The position numbers were made by a program, and so were the translations under genes. A stretch of 22,313 nucleotides of DNA, taken from positions 1 to 22,313 of IMG/VR virus record IMGVR_UViG_3300008517_000287. The stretch is one strand, 5' to 3'. Below, in pieces: positions 15,725 through 22,313 of the stretch (the stretch's first letter is position 1; the number at the start of each line of letters is the position of its first letter). The notes under the pieces are model-generated. The model saw only the letters and a list, made by a program, of their open reading frames with translations. It ran no database searches and was not told where the DNA came from. The DNA comes from a virus.

Positions 15725-16143
15725 TGCCTATTAACATAAAGCTAGATCCACCACCCACACGTCGTCCCCTACAAGAGGGGGATCTAGTTGACTTTGTATG
15801 GGCTAAATGGTTTCAGAGTTTGACAGATATTGTCGTTGGTGCTTCTGGTACTTTCTTCAATTATGTGTTACTCCCAGATGGTTCACCAGATTATGATGTG
15901 CAGGCTAAAGATACTCTTATTTTTGCGCAACCTGACTCTGCTGATATAAATATTAACTTAACTCCTGGGGTTGATGGTAAAGTGTATAGGATTAAAAACT
16001 TAGCAGCAACAGGGGCTAATTCTGTTAACGTATTTCCTTTTGGTTCTGAGGAAATAGAGCGAACCACTAGTCTTGTGTTAGCTAAGGGTGATGCTGCTAC
16101 GATTATGTTTGTTGCTCCTGCTAATGGGTGGTTCATCATATGA
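15724..16143 (+). CDS. Short fibre-type protein in the needle position
   Basis: A 139-aa protein. Residues 1-40 hold a proline-rich start (LDPPPTRRPLQEG) and VDFVWAKWFQSLTDIV, an anchor type found at the front of phage fibres. Residues 45-139 are beta-rich (DTLIFAQPDSADININLTP, KVYRIKNLAATGANSVNV, GDAATIMFVAPANGWFII), like a small trimeric tip domain. P22 has its needle gene after gp10; this one occupies that slot but lacks a long coiled coil. Its stop overlaps the next ATG (ATGA 16140-16143). Confidence 0.6.
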   Translation: MPINIKLDPPPTRRPLQEGDLVDFVWAKWFQSLTDIVVGASGTFFNYVLLPDGSPDYDVQAKDTLIFAQPDSADININLTPGVDGKVYRIKNLAATGANSVNVFPFGSEEIERTTSLVLAKGDAATIMFVAPANGWFII

Positions 16144-16910
16144 CATATTATCTTCAAAGAAATTGGCTTATTGATGTTCAGCAAGGAAAAATTCAGGGCC
16201 ATTCGTTAGTACATAAATTTGGCCGCAATCCTGCTGTTGCTTCTGGTACGGAGGAAGGTGTTCTACAAATTTCAGGTGGGCAGTTTATTTTTCGTACATC
16301 TGCAACTACATTCAGGATAGCTGCCGGGGGTGATGTTGCTGACACAGCGGCTGGTGCTGGCGCTAGGGAAATAACTATTCAGGGGATTGATTCTAATCTT
16401 AATGAGGTAACCGAAACAATCGCTACTGCTGGAGCTTCTGCTTCTTCCGCTACAACTGCTAGTTTTTGGCGTGTTCATCGAGCTTGGGTTAGTGACTGTG
16501 GAACTTACACGGGCAATAACGTTGCTGATATTGTAGTAGAAGATTCTGGTGGTGCTGCTAGCCATATAATGATTGCTGCGGGAGAGGGGCAAAGTCAGTA
16601 TGCAGGGTATACTATACCATCTGGCAAAACTGGTTACTTGTTATCTCTTCATGGATCTGTAGGGGCCAACAAGGATGATGCAGAGGTTAAAGTATATACT
16701 AGAGATAACTTTAACGATGTTACAGCAGGATACCAAGCTAAAAGATTAAGATTAAACTACGATGGTGCAACTGGGTTTCTACCCTATACTCCTATTTCTC
16801 CTGAGCTAGCCCTATCTCCATTAACAGATATATGGGTGACTGCTGTAGGGGCGGGTGCTGGGGGTAGCACAGTATCTATAGACTTTGAAATTTTATTGGT
16901 GGACGACTAA
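16140..16910 (+). CDS. Putative tail fibre / receptor-binding protein
   Basis: A 256-aa protein from ATG 16140, chosen over the in-frame GTG 16128 because it makes an ATGA overlap with the previous stop and has GGGTGG 8 nt upstream. The N-terminal QGHSLVHKFGRNPAV segment (about 18-32) and the following beta-rich domain (EGVLQISGG, TIQGIDSNLNEVTETI, FWRVHRAWVSDCG, GYTIPSGKTGYLLS) match a protein type I associate with structural clusters of aquatic phages. No enzyme motif is seen. Probably displayed on the virion; receptor-binding is an inference. Confidence 0.65.
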   Translation: MTYYLQRNWLIDVQQGKIQGHSLVHKFGRNPAVASGTEEGVLQISGGQFIFRTSATTFRIAAGGDVADTAAGAGAREITIQGIDSNLNEVTETIATAGASASSATTASFWRVHRAWVSDCGTYTGNNVADIVVEDSGGAASHIMIAAGEGQSQYAGYTIPSGKTGYLLSLHGSVGANKDDAEVKVYTRDNFNDVTAGYQAKRLRLNYDGATGFLPYTPISPELALSPLTDIWVTAVGAGAGGSTVSIDFEILLVDD

Positions 16911-16911
16911 A

Positions 16912-17760
16912 ATGACTGAAATAATTACCAGAAATACTAAGAGTGCTGAGCTGACCTATCAGGAAGGTGATAATCAGATTGCTGCTCCTGCTAGGACCTC
17001 GGCAGTTAACTTAACTCTTGATGAGACCAACAATCGAGAAACTGTTGTATTTAATGGAGCCTCTCTAGTAGCTACTCTTACAGCAGCAGGCGTGCTTGAG
17101 CCGTTGCTCAATGTAACTGGTGGTGGTGATATTGTTGGGTACGTAGTAACTATAGTAAATATAAACTCTTCAACTCTAAGGATTACTTCTGCTACCAATA
17201 TTGATGGCAGCGCTAATGATATTTATCTGCCACAATACGCTAGTATTACTATTGTTTATGATCCCACAACTAATGCTTATCTGACTTACGCTAAGCCCAA
17301 TGGTGTGTTCACATCTAATTCTAATGGTAATCCAAACATAAGTGACACATCATTTCTCATAGCCGCAACCATTACGACTGATACTTGGGAGTCAGTTGGG
17401 CCAACTGGTAGCTCTGCTACTAACATTTATACTGGGCTCGATAGTGTACCTCTATCGGTAGATTGGGTAGAAGTTAGAATTAGCTTAAGTGTTGTTGCCG
17501 CAGCGGCTAGTATCGCTACTAAAATATTTGGAAGAGCAACCGGTGGAGCACAGGCAGTAGGTGCAGATAATACCATAGCTGGGTTTTTTATGGGGGCTAC
17601 CGGTCCCACGGGACTGCAGTTAGATATTACTCAAAGTGGAATTAAATTACCTGTTGATTCGGCTAATAGATTTGATTTACAGTATACAGACCAATCAACT
17701 GCTCCTCTAAGCTCACAAACTTTACAGCTATTTGTAACTGGATATGGGTGGAATAGATAA
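16912..17760 (+). CDS. Beta-rich fibre-like protein
   Basis: A 282-aa protein from ATG 16912, which follows the previous stop by one base; the in-frame TTG 16885 is unlikely. Residues 1-130 contain repeated hydrophobic strands around a GYVVTIVNINSS core. A Ser/Asn-rich hinge (about 135-145) leads to a second beta domain with SVDWVEVRISLSVV and a C-terminal LFVTGYGWNR. This two-domain form suits an adhesin or fibre subunit. No family is recognised with certainty. The stop overlaps the next start (TAATG). Confidence 0.6.
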   Translation: MTEIITRNTKSAELTYQEGDNQIAAPARTSAVNLTLDETNNRETVVFNGASLVATLTAAGVLEPLLNVTGGGDIVGYVVTIVNINSSTLRITSATNIDGSANDIYLPQYASITIVYDPTTNAYLTYAKPNGVFTSNSNGNPNISDTSFLIAATITTDTWESVGPTGSSATNIYTGLDSVPLSVDWVEVRISLSVVAAAASIATKIFGRATGGAQAVGADNTIAGFFMGATGPTGLQLDITQSGIKLPVDSANRFDLQYTDQSTAPLSSQTLQLFVTGYGWNR

Positions 17761-18650
17761 TGGCCGTTACAGACTTTTTAAAGAATCTTACTAGTCCAGG
17801 TGTTGTTTCTGGGGGACTGGAGGTATATGATTACCTCAAGACACAGGACACCGCGAGAGAGGGAGCTAAGGAAGCTAAACAAGCTGCCCAGCAAGGGATA
17901 GCCACAACAAAAGAATATCTAGATCCTTATGCGAAAGCAGGGGCAACTGCCACTGGGGACTATTTGAAACTTCTACAAGATCCTTCTTCTATTAGGAGAG
18001 ATCCTGGCTACGCATTTCAGCAGGAAGAACAGAGCAAAGCAATTCAACGCAGCGCTGCCGCTGGCGGACAAGGAGTTATGTCTGGAGCTACCCTAGCTAC
18101 CCTACAGCAACGTGGGGGAGATCTAGCTTCCCAAAGTTACGACCAAGCCCTTAATCGTAGGCTAGCCCTTATAGGGCCAGGACAGCAGGCTGGTGCTGCT
18201 GCATCTTCTACTATTGCTGAATTGCAAGGGCAAATAGGACAGTCAGCTATTGATCGAGAAACCCTACAGATGCTTAATCGAGGGCAGACAATCTCCGGCA
18301 TTACCGGCATGATGGAAGCTATGAGACAGCCCAACGCTGCTGGGCAACCTTCTGGAGGAGGTGGCGGAGGCGGAGATGGAGGCATCTTCGATACTATTAA
18401 AGGAGCCGTAGGAGGCGGTGGTGGTGGTGGTGATGGTGACGGGGGAGGTGTTCCTATTATTGGAGACTGGTCACTAAGCGACATACCTGATGCAATCTCT
18501 AGCGGGGCTCATGAGGTTGGTGACTTCTTTGAGTGGATGAAAGATCCTAATACTTCTGTATTTGATCCTTCTACTTGGGAGCTTCCTTCTTTTGAGGGGA
18601 TAGCAGATTATACGGTAAACGACTTCTTTGGTGATCTGGGTTTTCTGTAG
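17760..18650 (+). CDS. DNA ejection (transfer) protein, zero-frame product
   Basis: A 296-aa protein. An Ala/Gln-rich helix (about 30-50) leads into TTKEYLDPYAKAG (49-61) and DPGYAFQQEEQSKAIQRSAAAGG (81-103), then SGATLATLQQRGGDLASQSYDQALNRR: a pattern known from phage DNA-transfer/injection proteins. Residues 198-230 are two poly-Gly runs, forming a flexible linker. The C-terminus is acidic and aromatic and ends FFGDLGFL. The stop (18648-18650) lies one codon beyond a GGGTTTT heptamer, so this is likely the non-shifted product of a -1 frameshift gene (see 18638-18676). Proteins of this kind are packaged inside the head and leave with the DNA. Confidence 0.8.
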   Translation: MAVTDFLKNLTSPGVVSGGLEVYDYLKTQDTAREGAKEAKQAAQQGIATTKEYLDPYAKAGATATGDYLKLLQDPSSIRRDPGYAFQQEEQSKAIQRSAAAGGQGVMSGATLATLQQRGGDLASQSYDQALNRRLALIGPGQQAGAAASSTIAELQGQIGQSAIDRETLQMLNRGQTISGITGMMEAMRQPNAAGQPSGGGGGGGDGGIFDTIKGAVGGGGGGGDGDGGGVPIIGDWSLSDIPDAISSGAHEVGDFFEWMKDPNTSVFDPSTWELPSFEGIADYTVNDFFGDLGFL

Positions 18651-18676
18651 GCTCCCCCGAAGGCGTGGAGGGAGTC
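18638..18676 (+). promoter_or_regulatory. Predicted -1 programmed ribosomal frameshift site
   Basis: The zero frame reads CTG GGT TTT CTG TAG. G18638 plus GGT TTT makes GGGTTTT, a canonical X XXY YYZ slippery heptamer in the correct phase. After a 5-nt spacer (18645-18649), GGCTCCC (18650-18656) pairs with GGGAGTC (18670-18676) in a 7-bp stem with one G-U pair; CC 18657-18658 can extend the stem to GG 18667-18668 if A18669 bulges. Slipping back one base enters the frame that stays open to 19840. No clear Shine-Dalgarno stimulator is seen upstream. Confidence 0.7.
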
Positions 18677-19840
18677 ATTGAAGCAGGCGCGGCTAACGCT
18701 GAGACAATTCAAGCAGCACTTGAGAAGCTTGGGTTTGAAGGAGCTCCAACAGAAATAGCTGGAAAAGTTGCTGAAGCATACGAAGCCACTGAGAAATATG
18801 GAGGTGCTTTCTGGGATGCCGCGGGTGGAGACTTTACCACAGTAACAGACATGGGCATGAACATGGGTGCTATGTTTGCTATTAACCAAACCTTTGGTAA
18901 AGCATTCCAAAATACTGCACAAGAAAATCTTGGATACCAAATTGGGGCTTATGGTGGTATGGCAGTAGCAGGCCCCTTTGGTGCTATAGCTGGTGGTATG
19001 ATGGGAGCTATAGTTGGTATCAGTGTTGGTAAGATTCTTGGGCTAGACACAAAGCCAGATTATGATTTCGTTACTCGCGCAGGTGATGGAGGATTTGAAG
19101 GAGGAAAGTACATAACTACACCCTTTGGTAACTTTGGATTCAATGCAGGTAGTACACGTGACCTGTCTATGACCAAACAAGGAAGCCAGATGTTAGATGT
19201 GTATGCTAAAGCTCTTATACCAATGGATGTGGCAATGGCTAGTGTTATGACTAAGGAAGAGGTTGGAGAAATTAAAGGATATATAAGCGATAGTGTTACT
19301 GAGAATTCCCATACTTATACACATGATAATCTACTTAAAACGTTCACTAAACAGCGGCTGGAAGCCATTAATGCTACTATGAGCGATCAGCGTAAAATAG
19401 ATACTGGTTTTGGTGAAATGATTAATGAATGGAATACTAGTCTAGCAGGTGGTTATGATGCTGAGACTTATTCAAGTGATCCAAATTATGCTCCCATGAA
19501 AGCTTTATTTAGCAAGAGTGGACAAGTATCTAGAGTTTCTTACAATAATGATGTTGGAGTTACCTATGGTGCTGAGGAAGGAGATTATATAATAAGAGAT
19601 TCAAAGCCCAATCAGTGGGGTGGTGGAGAAACTCAAACAACTTATAATCTTAGCCAAGCTATACGAGATGGGGAGTTTAGTTCATTTGAGCAGGAAGCTA
19701 TGGAGAGAGCTCTTTCTAAACATTCTCAATATTCTGAAGATACAAGCCTCATGGCAACTCGCTACAAAACTTCTCTAAGTGGTTACTTAAACCAAGCAAT
19801 GGCTGAAAACATAAGCAAAGATCAACAATACGCTATATAG
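18644..19840 (+). CDS. -1 frame extension of ejection protein (C-terminal half)
   Basis: This frame continues the preceding ejection gene after a -1 slip; the fusion would have 295 + 398 = 693 residues. As an independent gene it could start only at GTG 18665 (391 aa), where AAGG sits one base away, too close to work, and the first ATG is far inside. It holds an Ala/Glu-rich helical stretch, then a hydrophobic Gly-rich segment (about 92-127 from the GTG, YGGMAVAGPFGAIAGGMMGA) like the glycine-zipper helices of ejection proteins that enter or cross membranes. A TPFGNFGFNAGSTRDLS stretch and a long charged helical tail follow. It is also possible that a one-base sequence error splits a single gene. 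Confidence 0.75.
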   Translation, partial: SVGSPEGVEGVIEAGAANAETIQAALEKLGFEGAPTEIAGKVAEAYEATEKYGGAFWDAAGGDFTTVTDMGMNMGAMFAINQTFGKAFQNTAQENLGYQIGAYGGMAVAGPFGAIAGGMMGAIVGISVGKILGLDTKPDYDFVTRAGDGGFEGGKYITTPFGNFGFNAGSTRDLSMTKQGSQMLDVYAKALIPMDVAMASVMTKEEVGEIKGYISDSVTENSHTYTHDNLLKTFTKQRLEAINATMSDQRKIDTGFGEMINEWNTSLAGGYDAETYSSDPNYAPMKALFSKSGQVSRVSYNNDVGVTYGAEEGDYIIRDSKPNQWGGGETQTTYNLSQAIRDGEFSSFEQEAMERALSKHSQYSEDTSLMATRYKTSLSGYLNQAMAENISKDQQYAI

Positions 19841-19849
19841 GACACACTG

Positions 19850-20965
19850 ATGGCAGATTTACAAACAATGATTAAGGCACGGGCGAGTACTCCTTCTCCT
19901 CTGCAAGAACTACGTAGAATTCGTAGGGAAAACTTGTCAGATGAGATTGCTATGACAGGTGCCCGCGTTAATAATGAATTAAAAAGACTACAGGTAGAGC
20001 AACTGCAATCTGCAAGTGCAGCTAATAGAGAAGTTGGTAAAGCTGTATCTTCTGCCTTTCAAGGAAGGGGAGGTGCCCCTGGACAAGGGACGCCAGAGCA
20101 ATCAGTACAAGCAGCACAGAATATCAAGAACAGGTTAGCTGAGAATCCCCAGATGATTGAGGATCTTAGGACTACTAGGGATAAATTGTATTCTCTAGGT
20201 AATGACACTGCTTTTGATAAGGCTGGTAAGCTGGACAAGATTATAGGGGAATGGGAACAGCGTAACTTCTTTGGTAGAAAAGCTGCTGAAGATGAGAGGA
20301 AAGCTGCCAAGACTTCTGATCTTGAAGCTGCTCGTGCATGGTATGCTACTCCTGAAGTTGATAAGGAAGCTAGATTTGCTGAGTTTAAACAAGTTCATGG
20401 TATTACTGGTGTTGCTAATCCAGGTGATATGGATGTATGGGCTAGGGATCTTAAGGCGGCGGCTGAGGATACTGATCTCACTACCGCTGGTGGACCACTG
20501 AAGCCTGCTACAGCTAATGCTCTGTTAACTCGTGCTGAGAAGATTAAGAAGAACTTTGATGCTGAAGTTGCTAGATATTATCCTGAGATTAGTAAAGATA
20601 ATAAAGGTAATCTACTTGTAGATTCTAGCTATGATGAAGTACGTAGAGCATATGCTAAAGAGATAGATACTGCTGCCCAGTCCCAGAAACAATTTGATCC
20701 CACAACGTTGTTTGCTAAGGTTATTAGTGAGCATCGTTTGGTCAAGAAGCCCCGCACCGGTTGGGGCGACGGTCTAGATGATATGGATCGAGATGTATTT
20801 GTACCCATCCCTTGGATGGATATGGCTCGTCAGCAGAATGGTAAGTTAACCGAAGGACAAATTGCTGTCCTATACTCTATGGCACTAAACGATAAACTAA
20901 AGAATCAAGGAAAGACTTCCACTAAAACATGGAATCTCTTTGTTAAACATGGGCTAGCTAACTAA
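19850..20965 (+). CDS. Putative internal virion / ejection protein
   Basis: A 371-aa, highly charged, helix-rich protein. Residues 1-70 form an Arg/Glu/Gln amphipathic, coiled-coil-like region; a short GRGGAPGQGTPEQ hinge (about 72-84) separates it from a long Lys/Glu/Ala helical body. The C-terminal 60 residues hold DRDVFVPIPWMDMARQQNG and look more globular. There is no signal peptide or transmembrane helix. No family is recognised directly; position between two Gly/Ala-rich ejection-type genes suggests it is the middle of a three-protein ejection set (as P22 gp7/gp20/gp16). AGGA at 19839-19842 precedes the ATG. Confidence 0.7.
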   Translation: MADLQTMIKARASTPSPLQELRRIRRENLSDEIAMTGARVNNELKRLQVEQLQSASAANREVGKAVSSAFQGRGGAPGQGTPEQSVQAAQNIKNRLAENPQMIEDLRTTRDKLYSLGNDTAFDKAGKLDKIIGEWEQRNFFGRKAAEDERKAAKTSDLEAARAWYATPEVDKEARFAEFKQVHGITGVANPGDMDVWARDLKAAAEDTDLTTAGGPLKPATANALLTRAEKIKKNFDAEVARYYPEISKDNKGNLLVDSSYDEVRRAYAKEIDTAAQSQKQFDPTTLFAKVISEHRLVKKPRTGWGDGLDDMDRDVFVPIPWMDMARQQNGKLTEGQIAVLYSMALNDKLKNQGKTSTKTWNLFVKHGLAN

Positions 20966-22313
20966 TGCCAAATTCACTATTACTTGATAATATTGGAATT
21001 GATTACTCTGAGGAAGTTGATACTCCTAGGGAAGGTGGTATGCTGCAAGCTATGGGGCTTGACTCCTCAACCGCGTTAGCAGGCTCCCCTGCACAGCCAC
21101 AGAGTGAGGCTGCTTCTTTGTTTCAACAGGCAATGGGAGTATCACAAGAAACCTCTAAAGGGTTCTTTGAGCGTAATGATATCCTTCCCACTCTTTCTGA
21201 CGCTATGAAGACTTCTATTAATATCCTGAAGTCTGGTGGTCCGTATACCAAAGAAGTACAGATCAATGATCCTGTTAGGAAAGATCGTCTTAAGGGCTGG
21301 TATGATGAGGGAGTGAATATAACTCCCTACGAGCATATGTCGTATATGCGCACTGGTATTATGCCTAAAGAAGTATTGGAAAATATTACTGCTGAGAGAG
21401 AACAAACAGAAGCTTATATTGAATCCAAAGGTGGGCATCTACGTGTGATCTCTGATGCTATATCTGAGAATCCTTCTGAGATGGCTCTGGAGATGGGTAA
21501 GTATATTATATCCAATCCCCAGTATCTAATGCTTCCTATGGCTTATGCAGCTACTGCAGCCAGGGTTGCTGTCTCTACGGGTAAGACTGCGGCCAGGACA
21601 GCCGGTGTTGCCGCCGAAGTAGGAGTTGGTGCTGGTATTGCTGCTGGTGGTGCTGCATTAACCACCCGACAGCAAGAAGGAATTGTAGATCCTCAAGAAG
21701 TAAAGAATGCTGCTATGGTTGGCGGCGGAGCTGGTTTCCTCCTAGGCACTGGACAGGCTATCCTGCGCCCCTTAAAAGGTGCTGGTGATCTAGTACAGAA
21801 TAAGACTGGTATTATATCTGAGGATGTTCAAGCCCAGATCATACGCTACTCCCAGAAGCATAAGGTATCTATGCAAGTAGCTACTGCTAAAGTTGTAGAG
21901 AATTATAATCTTGATCCATATCCTATAGTTGCTGAGCTTAATAAGGTAGCTGGCGACCTGGAGAAAACTCTAGTGCCAGAAGGCCCCTTTGTTGGGCCTA
22001 AGACTAAGCGACAGATAATGCAGGAAAAGGTTTCTAAAAAAGCTGAAGCAGAAATGGCTGGGAGAGACCCCACCGCTTCATTTGTAGAAAATCGTTCTGT
22101 TGTTGACGTTCCACCTGAACCTCCTCGTATTAAGACTGGAGATGTGGCTGGAGATATGTTTACTTCTGCAGCCTACCCTCCGAACAAGGGAGCTGTAACT
22201 GAGCCAATTATGTCTATGGCTGAATTTGCTGATTCTCCTATGGGGAGATCAAGTTCTGGAGCTAGGTTGGCTCCCGCCACACTACGCGAAGCATACGAAG
22301 ATTTCCATAAAAC
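20965..22313 (+). CDS. Large internal virion protein, 3' truncated by window
   Basis: The frame opens at ATG 20965 (TAATG overlap with the previous stop) and has no stop to the window edge, giving at least 449 residues. Residues 1-165 are mixed and charged. About 180-232 is an Ala/Gly/Val-rich, weakly hydrophobic stretch (MAYAATAARVAV...GVGAGIAAGGAALTT), and 247-265 (NAAMVGGGAGFLLGTGQAI) is a second glycine-zipper-like segment. The rest is Lys/Glu/Pro-rich. This suits the last, largest ejection protein of a podovirus, which can form or cross a membrane channel. A lytic transglycosylase domain, often found in such proteins, is not visible in the part present. Confidence 0.7.
   Translation, partial: MPNSLLLDNIGIDYSEEVDTPREGGMLQAMGLDSSTALAGSPAQPQSEAASLFQQAMGVSQETSKGFFERNDILPTLSDAMKTSINILKSGGPYTKEVQINDPVRKDRLKGWYDEGVNITPYEHMSYMRTGIMPKEVLENITAEREQTEAYIESKGGHLRVISDAISENPSEMALEMGKYIISNPQYLMLPMAYAATAARVAVSTGKTAARTAGVAAEVGVGAGIAAGGAALTTRQQEGIVDPQEVKNAAMVGGGAGFLLGTGQAILRPLKGAGDLVQNKTGIISEDVQAQIIRYSQKHKVSMQVATAKVVENYNLDPYPIVAELNKVAGDLEKTLVPEGPFVGPKTKRQIMQEKVSKKAEAEMAGRDPTASFVENRSVVDVPPEPPRIKTGDVAGDMFTSAAYPPNKGAVTEPIMSMAEFADSPMGRSSSGARLAPATLREAYEDFHK

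Noticed and set aside
16885-16911. TTG start for the fibre-like gene
   Set aside because: It would overlap the previous gene's end without a ribosome site; ATG 16912 follows the stop by one base.
18355-18450. GGN-rich tract as a DNA repeat element
   Set aside because: It encodes in-frame Gly runs forming a linker in the ejection protein; unit length and sequence are irregular.
18665-18667. GTG as an independent start of the second ejection frame
   Set aside because: The only purine-rich site (AAGG 18660-18663) is one base away, and the codon lies inside the stem-loop. The frame is open upstream to the slippery heptamer, so frameshift entry is the better model.
1-22313. CRISPR, tRNA, insertion sequence, defence or retron elements
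   Set aside because: No regular repeat-spacer arrays, cloverleaf-like genes, transposase, reverse transcriptase or toxin-antitoxin motifs were recognised; nearly all the sequence is accounted for by virion genes.

Overview
The window is one block of the late (virion assembly) region of a tailed bacteriophage or prophage. Every credible gene lies on the + strand, packed head to tail with 1-26 nt overlaps or short gaps. The presence of a large terminase, a portal, a scaffold, an HK97-type capsid protein, P22 gp4-like and gp10-like tail-machine proteins and a run of Gly/Ala-rich ejection-type proteins, with no tail tube, sheath, tape measure or tail-assembly chaperone, points to a short-tailed (podovirus-like) phage with P22-style morphogenesis. 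The host cannot be read from the sequence. The moderately AT-rich composition and the fibre families resemble phages of aquatic Gram-negative bacteria, but that is inference.

Layout. 1-128: leader with a hairpin. 129-2964: packaging (a helix-turn-helix small-terminase candidate, two very basic small proteins, a 55-codon gene, the large terminase). 2971-8384: head (portal; a 94-aa gene starting inside the portal; a GroES-like co-chaperonin; scaffold; an AT-hook protein; a putative decoration protein; major capsid protein). 8385-8479: an intrinsic terminator and two further hairpins. 8480-13206: beta-rich accessory virion proteins, including carbohydrate-binding/lectin-like proteins and a zinc-finger-like/Ig-like/LamG fusion. 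13218-15724: gp4-like adaptor and gp10-like tail hub. 15724-17760: three fibre-like or adhesin-like genes where P22 carries its tail needle. 17760-22313: DNA-ejection/internal virion proteins, the last cut by the window edge.

How the genes work together: terminase pumps DNA through the portal into a prohead built from the scaffold and capsid protein, probably with a phage co-chaperonin modifying the host GroEL chamber; decoration and lectin-like proteins coat the particle; gp4-like and gp10-like proteins close the portal and carry fibres; ejection proteins are stored inside for delivery with the DNA.

The most notable signal is at 18638-18676. Two adjacent ejection-protein reading frames are joined by a canonical -1 slippery heptamer (G GGT TTT), a 5-nt spacer and a GC-rich stem-loop. 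The upstream stop codon lies one codon past the heptamer, and the downstream frame has no usable start of its own. This looks like programmed -1 frameshifting giving a 296-aa protein and a 693-aa fusion, in an ejection gene rather than the usual tail-chaperone gene. No tRNA, CRISPR array, insertion sequence, integrase, lysis, replication or host gene was seen.
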